A stretch of 64,000 nt of DNA from Syngnathus acus (Eukaryota > Chordata > Actinopteri > Syngnathiformes > Syngnathidae), in NCBI RefSeq assembly GCF_901709675.1, contig NC_051102.1, positions 9,681,412 to 9,745,411 of the forward strand. The letters run 5' to 3'. How positions within the stretch are numbered: position 1 is the first letter of the stretch; the number at the start of each line of letters is the position of its first letter. The notes under the pieces were generated by a model. It saw only the letters and a program-made list of their open reading frames with translations, made no database searches and was not told the DNA's origin. Below, one piece after another: positions 13,299-23,416 of the stretch. A program made the position numbers and the translations under genes.

Positions 13299-16200
13299 TC
13301 AAACGTCTCCCTCTCCATCGCCCTGTTTCTGCATCTGGGCCTGCATCTTGGCAATCATCTCCTGCATTCGTCTCAACTGGACGACACATAAAGTCATATT
13401 TAATTCGTTTGCTCCTATCCCCTCCAAATGGCAGAGGTATTGCTGTATTCATCTGTTGCAACACCCACCTCAGCCTCCTTCTCCTGCAGAATCATATCCT
13501 TGTCCATTTCCTCCGGTTCCGGACCCTTTCTGCAGCAGTCACATAGTGGCACAGATTACTCAAATGCTAGTTTAAAAGACAAATTGTAAACCCGTGTGTG
13601 GGATTTTTTTCTTCTTCTTCTAACTACTCACAAAACGATAGGGATATTTGGCCTCTGGGTGAAATTTCAGGATGACCCTCAAATCCACTTTCATTTTTAC
13701 AGATGAACTTAACTTTTGGAAACGTTTGAAGGCATGTCTGTTTGATTTATTTGAGTTGTAAATTGTGTCTGAACCTTTGGCACAACTTGCTGTTCTCTAA
13801 CAAGGTGCTGAATGGCAAAATTCAAATCAGGCGTTTGAGCATTGACAAGTTCCAAAAGCCATCCCGAACATTTTGTGATTCTGTGAATAAACTAACCCCC
13901 CCCCCCAAAAAATCAAAGTGTAAGTGATGTGCACTGGTTATAAAAGTTGGTTCTGGGTGAGGTTTAAATGGCAGGAGTGCAGCTACTAACTATTAGGCAA
14001 ACATGACAAAAGCCACATTAAGAAAAGTGGGGAAAAGAGGAACAGTGGGTTAGTCGAGTAGTCCGCTAGAGGAAAGTGGGCCTCAAAAGACCATAAGGGT
14101 CAAGTTGGAAGAAAGGCAGCAGCAGAAGCAGCAGGTGGAAACGTCAGGGGGAAGAGCAAGACCTCCCCCACTTGAAGACGAACTACAAAACAGTACCTCC
14201 AATGTTCCATGTAAAACCAGTCCTTTATCCCGGATTGGCTTTCGAGGGGAAAACTGAAAACAACTTTTTGGGAGCTATTGTGAGGGTAATGATTGATTTG
14301 TTAAAATGGCAATTCTGCTCAAGTCGGCTACAGACCGAACTGTTGACAAAGCAGCAGCTCAGTGTAATTAAACAAATATTTCATAAAATACAGTAATTTA
14401 AATAGATTAAAATATACCAAATATACTCTTGTACTTTTTGTCTCATTTTTAAAGAATCAATTCCTATTGTTAAAATGTTTCATATATACTTCCTTTAATT
14501 ATAATACATTTGCCACATTATAATAGAAAAAAAATGACCGTAGCTGTAATAATTAACCAATTAATTTAAACCTGTAACATGTAAGTGCTTGATTTTTATT
14601 TATTTATAATCAGTTTAAGGAGAGAAATGAAAATGGCTTTACTTTGCCCAGCTGCTTGCCAGCGTCGTTGACATGCAAACTGATGAGTTAGAACTCCAGT
14701 ACAACTGACACGATGAGAAATATAATGGAGGTTATTTCAGAGTAAATGCAAACTACATCTAGAAATGATGTCATCTACTTTGATAGAGAAACAATGACTT
14801 CTGGTTGCTGTCTATTTGGACCCACATGTGTGTGTTGAGGTCTTACAAATACAAATAACGGTGTTTTTCTGAGGGCCCCGGGGCGGGGGGGAGGCGGTGC
14901 AGAGAAGCAAGCAGACAGACAGGTAGTACGTACGCAGGAGACAGAGGCAGAATGTAACCATGGGAGGACAACCTGCCGCTGCGCTTCAGGCGATCCGAGC
15001 GGAAGTTCTCGTAGTGCAGGTCTTGGGTCACTTCCTGCAGATCTTGCATGTGGGTTCTGTGGAGTTGTGGAAAATGCCAAAAATATCTTTTAAATCGCTA
15101 ACATTTGGCCAGCTATTGAGTGTCTGTGCTTTCTTATGGCAGAGGTTCGCAAATAGCAGTTGTGCTCACATCAGCATGGTGCGCAGCTTGAGGAAGTCAT
15201 TGTGCTCGGGGTTCTCCACCTCCACCACACCCCAGGGGTACAGGCGACCCCGCACCTTCTTCCCCTTGGCCTCGATCTGCTGGTTGGAGCCTACCACCGC
15301 GAAAGGGATGCTCGCCTGGGGACGGTCGGCGACTCATATGAGCGGGGTGGCTGGCTAATGAACAGTTTTGTGCTTTCAGTGAGGACACGTTCGTTTACCT
15401 TGAGGATCCTGGTCTGCTCTTTGAAGTCTTCATCCTCGTCCGACTCGGCGTCAGGCAGGTGGTAAATCTTGATACCGTGTTCATCGATTTCGTCCAGAAT
15501 CTGAGCAGGGTCACACATTCAGCACGTGATCCTAGTAGCCGGCGAGCCTAACGATAAATCGCGTGTTGCTCACTCTGCGCTTGAGCCGCTCTCTCTCTCG
15601 GAGGGTGAGCGTGTCCGCCTTGGCAATGACGGGAACCACGTTGACCTTATTGTGGATGGCCTTCATGAACTGAACGTCCAGCGGCTTCAAGCTGGGAGGA
15701 GCGGGGAACAAGTTGAGCGCAAAGACGGCGAGTGGTGTCGGTCGGCGGCCGGGCTCACCCGTGGCCGAGCGGGGAAATGAAATAGAAGCAGCAGTGAACT
15801 CTGTTGTCGACGATGTGACGCCGATTGAGACCGCTCTCGTCGTGGAGGTAGCGCTCAAATTGGTCATCGATATAGCTGATAATGGTGCTGAAACTGGTCA
15901 AAGAAAAAGTCTTGTATTACAGTCAAATGTTGGTGCTGTCACAAATCATAATGAGCTCCCAATTTCATACCAGTCCTGGCTGTTGATGGCGTCTCCATAT
16001 CCGGGCGTGTCCACCACAGTCAGACGCAACTTGACGCCGCGCTCCTCGATTTCCACCGTGGATGCCTCGATCTGAACCGTCCTCTCGATTTTCTCTGTTT
16101 GGGAACGAAAGCGCGTGACGCTCGGCAAGGTGACCGCACGAGCGGCCTCGCGCTGGTGTTCTACCTGCCGCTCCTGGGATGATTCTCTCGGGGTAGAGGT

Positions 16201-17217
16201 CGGTCAGGAAGAGGCTATTGATCAGGGTAGATTTCCCAAGTCCAGATTCACCTTTTGCCACAATGAAGAGTAAAAAAAAACAGCTCAGTGCTCAATGCAT
16301 CATTATGCAAAAAGTTGCCCGATACAATCAGACAAGGAAGCGGATTTAGTAACTGAAATTTGACCTCACCACACCTATTGAGAGAAAGTAGCAGCGTGAG
16401 AACTGAATGTTGTTCAATGTAATATAATAGTACATTGAACACACTTCCTGTCAGCCAAACTCGCGTTCTCGCCCCATGCAACCATTTGATGCGTTTCCAA
16501 CGGAACAATAATGTACATCTTTGCTAAATGTGCGATTGTCTAGTCTTGCAAAAAAAATTGTTTTAATTGACTTGAAATAACAGTAAGTAGCAGAAGATGA
16601 ACAGGAACTATAAATAATGATTTAGTGAGGTGATTAAAAGAGCGAGCGAGCGAGCCTCGTTCTCTGTTTGTAACAATCCCCGAAGGCGCGCAAGACACAT
16701 TCCACTCTGGGCTTATTTTAAAGGAAAAAGGATGAGCAGGGAGCTTTCACCCTCCCTCTTTCCCAAGTGGGGGAGGGGCGGGGGGGCTCGGGTGAGTCAC
16801 AGCCTTCACATCAGAAGTTTACAGACTCCAGCTGAACAACTCGACTAATATGTCACTTGCAGTCCAAAAGTTCAACACAGCGGTGTTTTGCTGTGTAGTT
16901 TTTTTTTTTAATTACTAAAAAAAAATCCCGTGACAGATTAATGAAACCAAATACCACCCAAAGTTTAATATGGATGTTGTGCACAGAGTCGTAGCCTTAC
17001 CTACAACCATAAGCGTGAACTCAAAACCCTTTTTAACGGACTTGCGATGAACCTGATTGGGCAGGTTGGCAAATCCCACATACCCCGGTGTCTCGGGGTT
17101 GGTGAACTGGCCCTGCTGTAGAAACAAAGATAACTTGAATTTAATTGAGAAGACAAAGTAACATTTCAGGTCACATCTCTTTTGTAGGCTTACCTTCATT
17201 TTGTCACCTTGCGACAT
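13299..17217 (-). CDS. septin2: Septin-2, complete, 357 aa
   Basis: A GTP-binding filament protein of the septin cytoskeleton. Coding exons on the minus strand: 17194-17217, 17001-17115, 16165-16251, 15971-16094, 15759-15893, 15574-15691, 15399-15500, 15170-15315, 14973-15056, 13469-13529, 13299-13376 (stop 13299-13301). They sum to 1074 nt with an intact frame. Visible motifs are the basic stretch [14 protein letters not shown], the P-loop [10 protein letters not shown]3 DTPGYGD, G4 AKAD, the septin unique element ([20 protein letters not shown]) and a C-terminal coiled coil ([16 protein letters not shown]). The protein aligns along its length with human SEPTIN2 (361 aa) but ends GDGEGDV, shorter than the human tail. 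The start lies in an exon encoding only MSQGDKMK; a non-coding first exon is proposed at 18131-18345. Confidence 0.96.
13530..14972 (-). other. septin2: septin2 intron, about 1.4 kb
   Basis: The intron splits codon AG|A between the exon ending [10 protein letters not shown] and the next one ([11 protein letters not shown]). It is AT-rich between 14400 and 14640 and carries a C tract near 13900. No gene or structured repeat was recognised. Confidence 0.7.
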
Positions 17218-18130
17218 GGTTTTTCTTCACTGCTCCTTCAAAGACAGAAGAGCAAGAAAACGTAATGCCTTTGCAAATCCATTTCAGAATGGTAACAGGA
17301 GAAATAGATTCATGCATGATTGCTTACAAGTCTTGGAAGTGCGAGAGACAGGAAGTCTGGTTTGCTTTGCGAGAGAGCTCGAATGTCACCCCCACCCCCC
17401 CACACATGATCTGCTTTTTTTTTTCCTTTAAGTTTTATTACAACTTGTGATATGCTTCTTTGGCTATTATTATAAAGTGGCAACAGGTCCAATTTAAACA
17501 GTAAATGTTTTCACATGCTGAGTAGTGGACAGTAAGTAACGTTTCATGTTTCAACTTTTCTTAAGTTTTTATTCTCACCTGCCATCAAATAAGCAACAAT
17601 GCTGCAATCTGGCACAAAACATTTCTACTTTTGAGGTATCAATGTTTGTCCCCAAACGGTGCCTTGCTGTTATTCTACTGTACTTTAAAGCGTAGCAGTC
17701 AAACAGGAAATCCAACAAAAGACAAGAAGAAAGAAAAAATCCAGATTTTGAATGCATGTGCAGGCTACAAAATTTCAGTTTGTACTACATTTTGACGCGT
17801 AGAAAAGTGGACTGTTTAATTATCGTAGGCGCTCTTTATAACGGTGAACGCTCAAGTGGGTGTGGAACATAGCTCATGGGTAACATCCGCAAAAATTAAA
17901 AACAAATAATCAACGTTTCATCCCAAAAAGATGATGGAGAAAGGTCAAAATCAGACTGGTTAACTTAGAATTCTTAGCATAATCGATAGCATCGATTACT
18001 CCCTAACTAGCTGATTAGCTGCTCCCTGTTGAACTCGCGATGCTAATTTTAGCCAACTACCCGACAGCGAACAGTCTTATGTGGTTAATTTTTTTTAAAA
18101 AAGTGCTGAGATGGTGGAATTAAACGTTAC

Positions 18131-18345
18131 CTTCAGCGTCCGCTGGAAAATTGAGTACGAAGAGGACAAAGAGGAGGCAGAGAGCGGCGGCGGGGAAGAA
18201 GAGTTTAGCTTGGCGGACACCTCGAATTCTTCAGATTCCGGTGTACACAGCTTCCTCCGAGCAAACACACCGACCACCCACAATGCACCGCGCGGCATGG
18301 GTGGCTAAAAGCGTTGGATATGTACGTCGACGTCGCCGCCATGTT
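18131..18345 (-). promoter_or_regulatory. septin2: Probable septin2 non-coding first exon and promoter region
   Basis: On the minus strand, GACGCTGAAG is followed by the donor GTAACG at 18130, in reach of the acceptor before the septin2 start exon (TCTTTGAAG, just above 17235). At 18336-18346 the minus strand reads CAACATGGCGGCG, a YY1-type element often found just downstream of vertebrate start sites. The exon contains an upstream open frame from 18298 (MPRGALWV...) that would run through the splice and stop just before the septin2 AUG. The exact transcription start is not visible. Confidence 0.5.
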
Positions 18346-18474
18346 GAATGTGGAAAAATCAACCTGTGACGAGGCGTTGCTCCATTTTTCTTTTATCATG
18401 GCTCCACTATCATTTGAATAAATGCTTAGTTAGTCCCTGCTGGTCAATTTACACGTTTACAATATGGTCAACAT

Positions 18475-18544
18475 GGCTTTTTAATCTCGGGGTATGATTC
18501 TTTTAAGGATGCACGTGTCTTGGGTTCAAGTCCCGGACAAATCC
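18475..18544 (+). pseudogene. Degenerate tRNA-Pro-like sequence (tRNA pseudogene or SINE head)
   Basis: The string GGGGTATGATTCT matches the D-arm and start of the anticodon stem of vertebrate tRNA-Pro, and GGGTTCAAGTCCCGG is a good T-arm with an intact internal B box. The acceptor stem is poor (about five of seven pairs) and the anticodon arm is disrupted, with AAGG where AGG is expected. It is therefore probably a dead tRNA-Pro copy or the head of a tRNA-derived SINE. A T-rich stretch follows from about 18560. Confidence 0.55.
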
Positions 18545-21500
18545 AATCAAAGCAGTAGTTTTGCTTTTTTTATTTTTTTATTTTTTTATTTTGCAGTTAT
18601 AGTTCACAATTATGAAGTTCTGGATCTTGGCTTTCTTTCCAATGTGGAGTTTTCATATGTATCTTGATTAAATACGGTTTGACACGAATGTCAGCGAACA
18701 ACAGTTTGGAGGACCCGCATGGCGGTTGAACCGACTTGTTCTTCTATCAGCATCGAGACTTAAATCCAGCTCCGGGGCTCAGTCGGCTGGAAAATATGTT
18801 GCGTAAAGCCTTTCTGCCTGTCTATCTGTGTTTTTCTCCCTCTAGCCTCCATAAGAGCCATGAGATAAGTTGGTAAATAGCAGTCTATTCCCTTTGCTGT
18901 TGCAGCAGGCATATCTTGAGCACATGGCGAAATAACATTATTTCCATAAGCTTCTTAGTTGCTCTGGGCTCTGTCATTTGTATGGTGGCTGCATGTGATG
19001 ACTTCAGATGTGATTTAAAATACATTACGAGAATGTCCCCACTCTTGTAACAGGGGCAAAGGGGGGTTTGAGGGTTTTTGGTGAGTGACTTTTTCGGTAG
19101 GTGTGTCTATCATAGCCTTCCACTTTCCAAACAGAACTTGATTTACATGATGAGATCTTTTCAATCCGATGCTGTCAGTGACAATTGCTGTACCTCATTG
19201 ACTGCTGACTTGTTTATATTACAAACTAGCTGATAGGGACCACCTCAGGTTTATCCTCCCGGCCCCGCAGGAAGTGTATTAATTTCACCAGGTCGTATGA
19301 AATGATTTGTTGGGCAAAGATCTCTTTTCCACTCTCCCCCTCATCTCTGTCAACCTCCCCCAGGGTCAAGCAAAGCATATTCTACTGTCAAAATGTCAGG
19401 AGGAAAGCTATTAAAAAGCTTGACTTTTCTTAAGTATCATGAGAATAAGTACATGGTTTAGTGAAATCCCTCCCTAAGCGCACTGAAAATCTTTTCCTCC
19501 TGAAATATTGCCTAATGGACGACTCAGGAGTGTCAAAAAGAGCGTTGTTAGCCAAGAATGCACTTTTGGGGATTTGATCCGTTTATATTCCGAGCGGAAA
19601 CAACAAAATCGTGACGTGGAAGTGTGATGGAACTTTTTAGTTCTATAGAAACTTCTGCTTTGGTTCATTATGACAATATGGAACCTATCATTTTATTACT
19701 GTGTAAGTCAGTGATGTGAATCAAGGGGATATCAAACTTTTTTAAAAGAGCAAACTACTGTGCTGCTAAGCTATGCTAAGCTACTAAGTCACTTGTGAAT
19801 GTTTTCAGAAAGCAACAAAACAACAAAGCTTGACTTGATTGACTGAATCTACACACACAAAAACCGAATGAATTAAATATTTGCATTGTTGCTAGCTGGC
19901 ACGCAGCGGTTCGCGAGTTGAACAGACGTCCTTCTTGCTCAGACTCTTCTCCCCGTTAATTTTTGTCTTTGTGTTCACCTGTCCATTTCTTTCTCCACCG
20001 TGATTCTATAATCCACCTGAGTGCATGAACGACAGTTTTGACATAAGAAGTAAAGATAGACAGACTTCCCAAGGAGAGGGACAGTATCTTTAGAGCCTGG
20101 GGATAACCGGATTACCACAGTCATTTTGTGCGGCTGGCACTTTTTCTTATTACCCGTTCCAACTAACAACACCCCCGGCCCGGCCCTTCCCTTCTGCCTG
20201 TTCTTAGAAGTCACACCAAACACAGACAAGTACACAATAGAGCACACTCCAAGTTGTAGAGACAGCAGCGAGACCTTCTCTGCTGGCTTAAACGCTATTA
20301 GAAGAAAGCACTGGCCTACATTTCATCTCTATGATGGTCTAAGAACAGTGTGGGAGTGGTCAGTGTTTGGATGTGGTGATGATGGGATGCGGAACCTCCG
20401 GCGCCAGGCGATAAGAGCCCGGCTATGAGAAGATGGATCGGCTGGGTGACCCCTGCTGTCCGTCACTTTATCCCTGCAGCCCTTCTGCTGAAAATGTCTT
20501 ATCACAAGTGCTGCCGCTGTGTGTCTGCACTGCTGGATCTTTCAGAAACATCGGCTTTTGATTGAGGGGAGTAAATGGAATAAAGACCCCCTACTGCAGT
20601 GTTGCCTGACCTTATCTGCCAAGGCCAATCGGATTTGACATGAGAAAAATCTCATGGCAGTAGCAGCGTATGACAGAATATTTACTGTAATTCTAATTTT
20701 TTTTCCCAGATCTCAATTTTTTAAATGTTTTTGACAACTTCCACTCAAAAAGCAAGAATTCCCGACAGTTCGGCCTGCTCACTAATCCATCAATGTCATT
20801 TCAATAACATACGAGGAGGTTATAAAGTGTTTGATCAGATAAGCTATCATAATTATGAAAATGGTTAAAAGAAATCAATATTTACTCCAAGGACCAGTAA
20901 ATTATGGCTGTGATTAATATTGATCTTGGAGGAGAGGAGGTTGAAGGGGGTTAAGCTACTTTACGAGCTGTAGCATAGTTGAAAATAGGAAGCCTGCAAT
21001 GCATGATGGGAAAGACTTTAAATTGGTTTGTTTAGAGCAGAAGAACCTAGCGTGATTGAAAGACGACAACACAGTCACTTTCCAGTATAGTAAAGTCAGG
21101 GCAAGAATCAGATTGATGGCATTTCCATTCATTTCAATGGGGAAAGACGATTTGAGATGCAAATGTTTTGAAATATGGGAAAAATGAAGGATTACATGTC
21201 AAATGCTTCTCTTAGGCAGATTTCTAACCGTTTTTGTAGTCATATTGTGGCCCATGTTACATTCTACGAATCATTTCTTTAATATGTGTCTCATCAGCGA
21301 TTTTGTGAGGCGTTTAAGTGTCAAAAGGGAGGGTAAAGCCGGGCGTCTCAGAAATGTAGTCTCTTTTTTTTTTTTTTTTTTACTTGAGTGGGATTACAGT
21401 GCTCTCTTCTTCTCATTGGCTTGGCCCACCGTGACAGTGGAGTAGAGATGAGAGCTTGACATGCTTGGTCTCTTCCATAACAAGCTTCCAACTTACAAGC

Positions 21501-21600
21501 AGCACTTGTCCTTCAAGCAATTAAGGCGCACAGAAAACATTGATGGCGGATTTATTACCCCCTAATAGAAGCACATGACGTTTTTTCTCCTCCTTTTTTT
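18545..21600. other. Intergenic region between septin2 and sox14, about 3 kb
   Basis: I see no exon here. It has one long T tract (21364-21380) and a piece near 21110-21185 (CATTTCCATTCATTTCAATG) that belongs to a decayed repeat also seen near 48890. Stretches such as 20580-20690 and 20760-20910 are low in simple repeats and could hold sox14 regulatory sequence, but this rests only on their appearance. Confidence 0.5.
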
Positions 21601-21657
21601 GTGTGGAAAAGTTGACCTCCTGAATTGTTTTAAATGAATGTGTGGTCGGATTTGGAA

Positions 21658-22299
21658 ATGCCCAAACCTTTAGCGCACATCAAGAGACCCATGAACGCGT
21701 TCATGGTGTGGTCCAGGGGTCAGAGGCGCCAGATGGCCCAGGACAACCCAAAGATGCACAATTCGGAAATAAGCAAGAGGCTGGGCGCCGAGTGGAAAAA
21801 GCTCAGCGACTCCGAGAAGCGTCCTTACATCGACGAGGCCAAAAGGCTCCGGGCGCAACACATGCGAGAACACCCGGACTACAAGTACAGACCTCGGCGC
21901 AAACCCAAAACTCTTCAAGCGGAGCGCCTCGTTTTCCCGCATGTGGAGCCCTTGAAGGGATTCTCCGTGGACTCGTCCTTTCTCATCCACGGGGATAAAC
22001 CTCCCACTCTCCTGGCGCCGTCCCCCGTGAGACATCTCCATCGGATGGCCGAGTTCCAGCCGCCTCTGAGCGGCTACAGCGCACCCGCCTTCGGGTACCA
22101 CTCCGGGGCGGTGGTCGGGGGTTTGGCTTGTCTCGGACAGCACACCCACGCGTCGCCTGGTAGCCCCTATGTGGTGCCGTGCAACTGTGGAGCGTGGTCG
22201 GCGGCCGGTGTGCAGCCTCAGGTGGCTTACATTCTACTCCCGGGAGGGATGAGCAAGAGCGGCGTGGACGCGTACGCAGCACCCGGAGCCAGTGCGTAA
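21658..22299 (+). CDS. sox14: SoxB2 transcription factor, sox14-like, single exon, 213 aa
   Basis: A group B2 SRY-related HMG-box factor, a nuclear DNA-binding regulator of neural genes. The HMG box begins at [18 protein letters not shown] and continues through [28 protein letters not shown] and [22 protein letters not shown] and the C-terminal [11 protein letters not shown] and [16 protein letters not shown] favour SOX14 over SOX21. I chose ATG 21658 ([11 protein letters not shown]) because it aligns with the SOX14 start and has a purine at -3. ATG 21634 would add MNVWSDLE and has T at -3. The gene is intronless, as is SOX14. The middle third is divergent: the LLKKDRYVFPLPY-type segment after the box is replaced by [13 protein letters not shown], and several HMG positions are changed. 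It may be a second teleost copy of sox14. Confidence 0.9.
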   Translation: MPKPLAHIKRPMNAFMVWSRGQRRQMAQDNPKMHNSEISKRLGAEWKKLSDSEKRPYIDEAKRLRAQHMREHPDYKYRPRRKPKTLQAERLVFPHVEPLKGFSVDSSFLIHGDKPPTLLAPSPVRHLHRMAEFQPPLSGYSAPAFGYHSGAVVGGLACLGQHTHASPGSPYVVPCNCGAWSAAGVQPQVAYILLPGGMSKSGVDAYAAPGASA

Positions 22300-22630
22300 A
22301 TGACCAGTGCGTAAATGGAGTGCAGGCGGGGACACCATCATTGAGAAATCGTTGCTGGCTATAGAGACGAATGAAGTTGGTTGTGAATAACTTTTCAGAG
22401 CAATTCCGTGAAATTGGATAATTTCCCAAGGTTTGCAGTGACTGCTTTAAAAGGGTTAGAATCTGGACACGCCCCCTCCACGACTTTGGTATTGTTTCGA
22501 GTCTTTGTTGTCTCTGTCAAAAAAAAAAAATTCGGACAGAATGTTCATTCCATTAATAAGATAATCCTGATACTGAATCTGAATTACTGTGTGCCATTCT
22601 GAAATTGTCTCAATAAATCCACCTGCGGAA
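22300..22630 (+). other. sox14: sox14 3' untranslated region
   Basis: From the stop to just past AATAAA at 22612-22617. No coding frame is apparent. The interval to the selenof poly(A) signals on the other strand (22849-22862) is only about 230 bp, so these two genes also converge closely. Confidence 0.55.
22612..22617 (+). terminator. sox14: Poly(A) signal of sox14 (AATAAA)
   Basis: Canonical AATAAA (CTCAATAAATCC), about 310 nt past the sox14 stop and the first such signal on this strand. Confidence 0.55.
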
Positions 22631-22848
22631 AGATTTAACCAAAATGTGGTTTTATACAAAGAACCACCAGGTGGAAACAAGAATATATTGGAAAGCTTGC
22701 CGTATATAATTTTTAAAATGACCAATCACCAATTCACCGGACAATTTGTAAATGCTTGTCATTCTTTTGCGTACCACTAGAGGGAGCCAGCACACCACTT
22801 CAATCAGTGGTCTGAACAACACGAGTCGTAAGATACAACTGAGAGATT

Positions 22849-22862
22849 TTTATTTATTTATT
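22849..22862 (-). terminator. selenof: Overlapping poly(A) signals of selenof
   Basis: TTTATTTATTTATT on the plus strand gives three overlapping AATAAA hexamers on the minus strand, about 70 nt past the SECIS. The placement fits a selenof 3' UTR of about 570 nt that includes the SECIS. Confidence 0.7.
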
Positions 22863-22930
22863 GTTGCATATTCAAATTTTACCTATGCGCATTCATAACA
22901 AATCCAATTTCTGCCAAACCGTCGATGAAG

Positions 22931-23006
22931 CCCAGGAACACAAAACCCATCAGGGCTCACTTCCCAAAACTGGTTTAAGGCGAGCTCTTCACTAACGTGT
23001 CCTGGG
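22931..23006 (-). promoter_or_regulatory. selenof: SECIS element of selenof
   Basis: Read on the minus strand, the lower stem CCCAGGACAC (23006-22997) pairs with GTGTTCCTGGG (22941-22931), ten pairs with one bulge. After an internal loop comes the 5' core GTGA (22992-22989). An upper stem follows, GCTCGCCTT against GAAGTGAGC, with one mismatch and two wobbles. AAA in the apical loop (22976-22974) lies 12 nt after the core. The 3' core is TGAT (22952-22949). This is the full SECIS plan (RUGA, AA, UGA) in the 3' UTR of a gene with an in-frame UGA. The 5' core is GUGA rather than the usual AUGA. I folded it by eye, and the pairs next to the core are weak. Confidence 0.8.
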
Positions 23007-23416
23007 ACTAGACCATCTACTTCTTAGACAGAAATTAGGAATCATTCTCTTTTCTACATACCTGCACATCAAGCATTATAAAAATAAGTGTAATGAGAAA
23101 ATCAGAAACATAAAATTAACAGTTAAGTTCATGAATTTGTGACTTTGAACAGATTTTAACAGCGATGTATAAATGCTAAGTTCAGTCCAAATAATTAGAA
23201 TTTTACATTTCGCACTAACATTTTTATCTCATCTGAATTTGTGTCCATAATTTGTTTAATTTTCAAATCCAAATGTGTTTTTACTTACCGAAAAAAAGAG
23301 GCTGGCAGAACCCTCCAAAAACATTTTGGCAAAATGAGTGAAGTAAACTATCAGTAAACTTTGTATACATTTTTGAACTGTCCCTTTAACTGTGAAAACC
23401 AAATTGAAACCTGTGT

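Noticed and set aside
21670-22149. 159-codon minus-strand frame and 118-codon plus-strand frame in the sox14 region
   Set aside because: Both are shadows of the GC-rich sox14 coding sequence.
23061-23288. Possible intron in the selenof 3' UTR (donor CG|GTAAGTAA, acceptor GTGCAG)
   Set aside because: A junction 130 nt past the stop would be expected to trigger decay, and human SELENOF has no such intron. The SECIS lies outside it either way. RNA data would decide.
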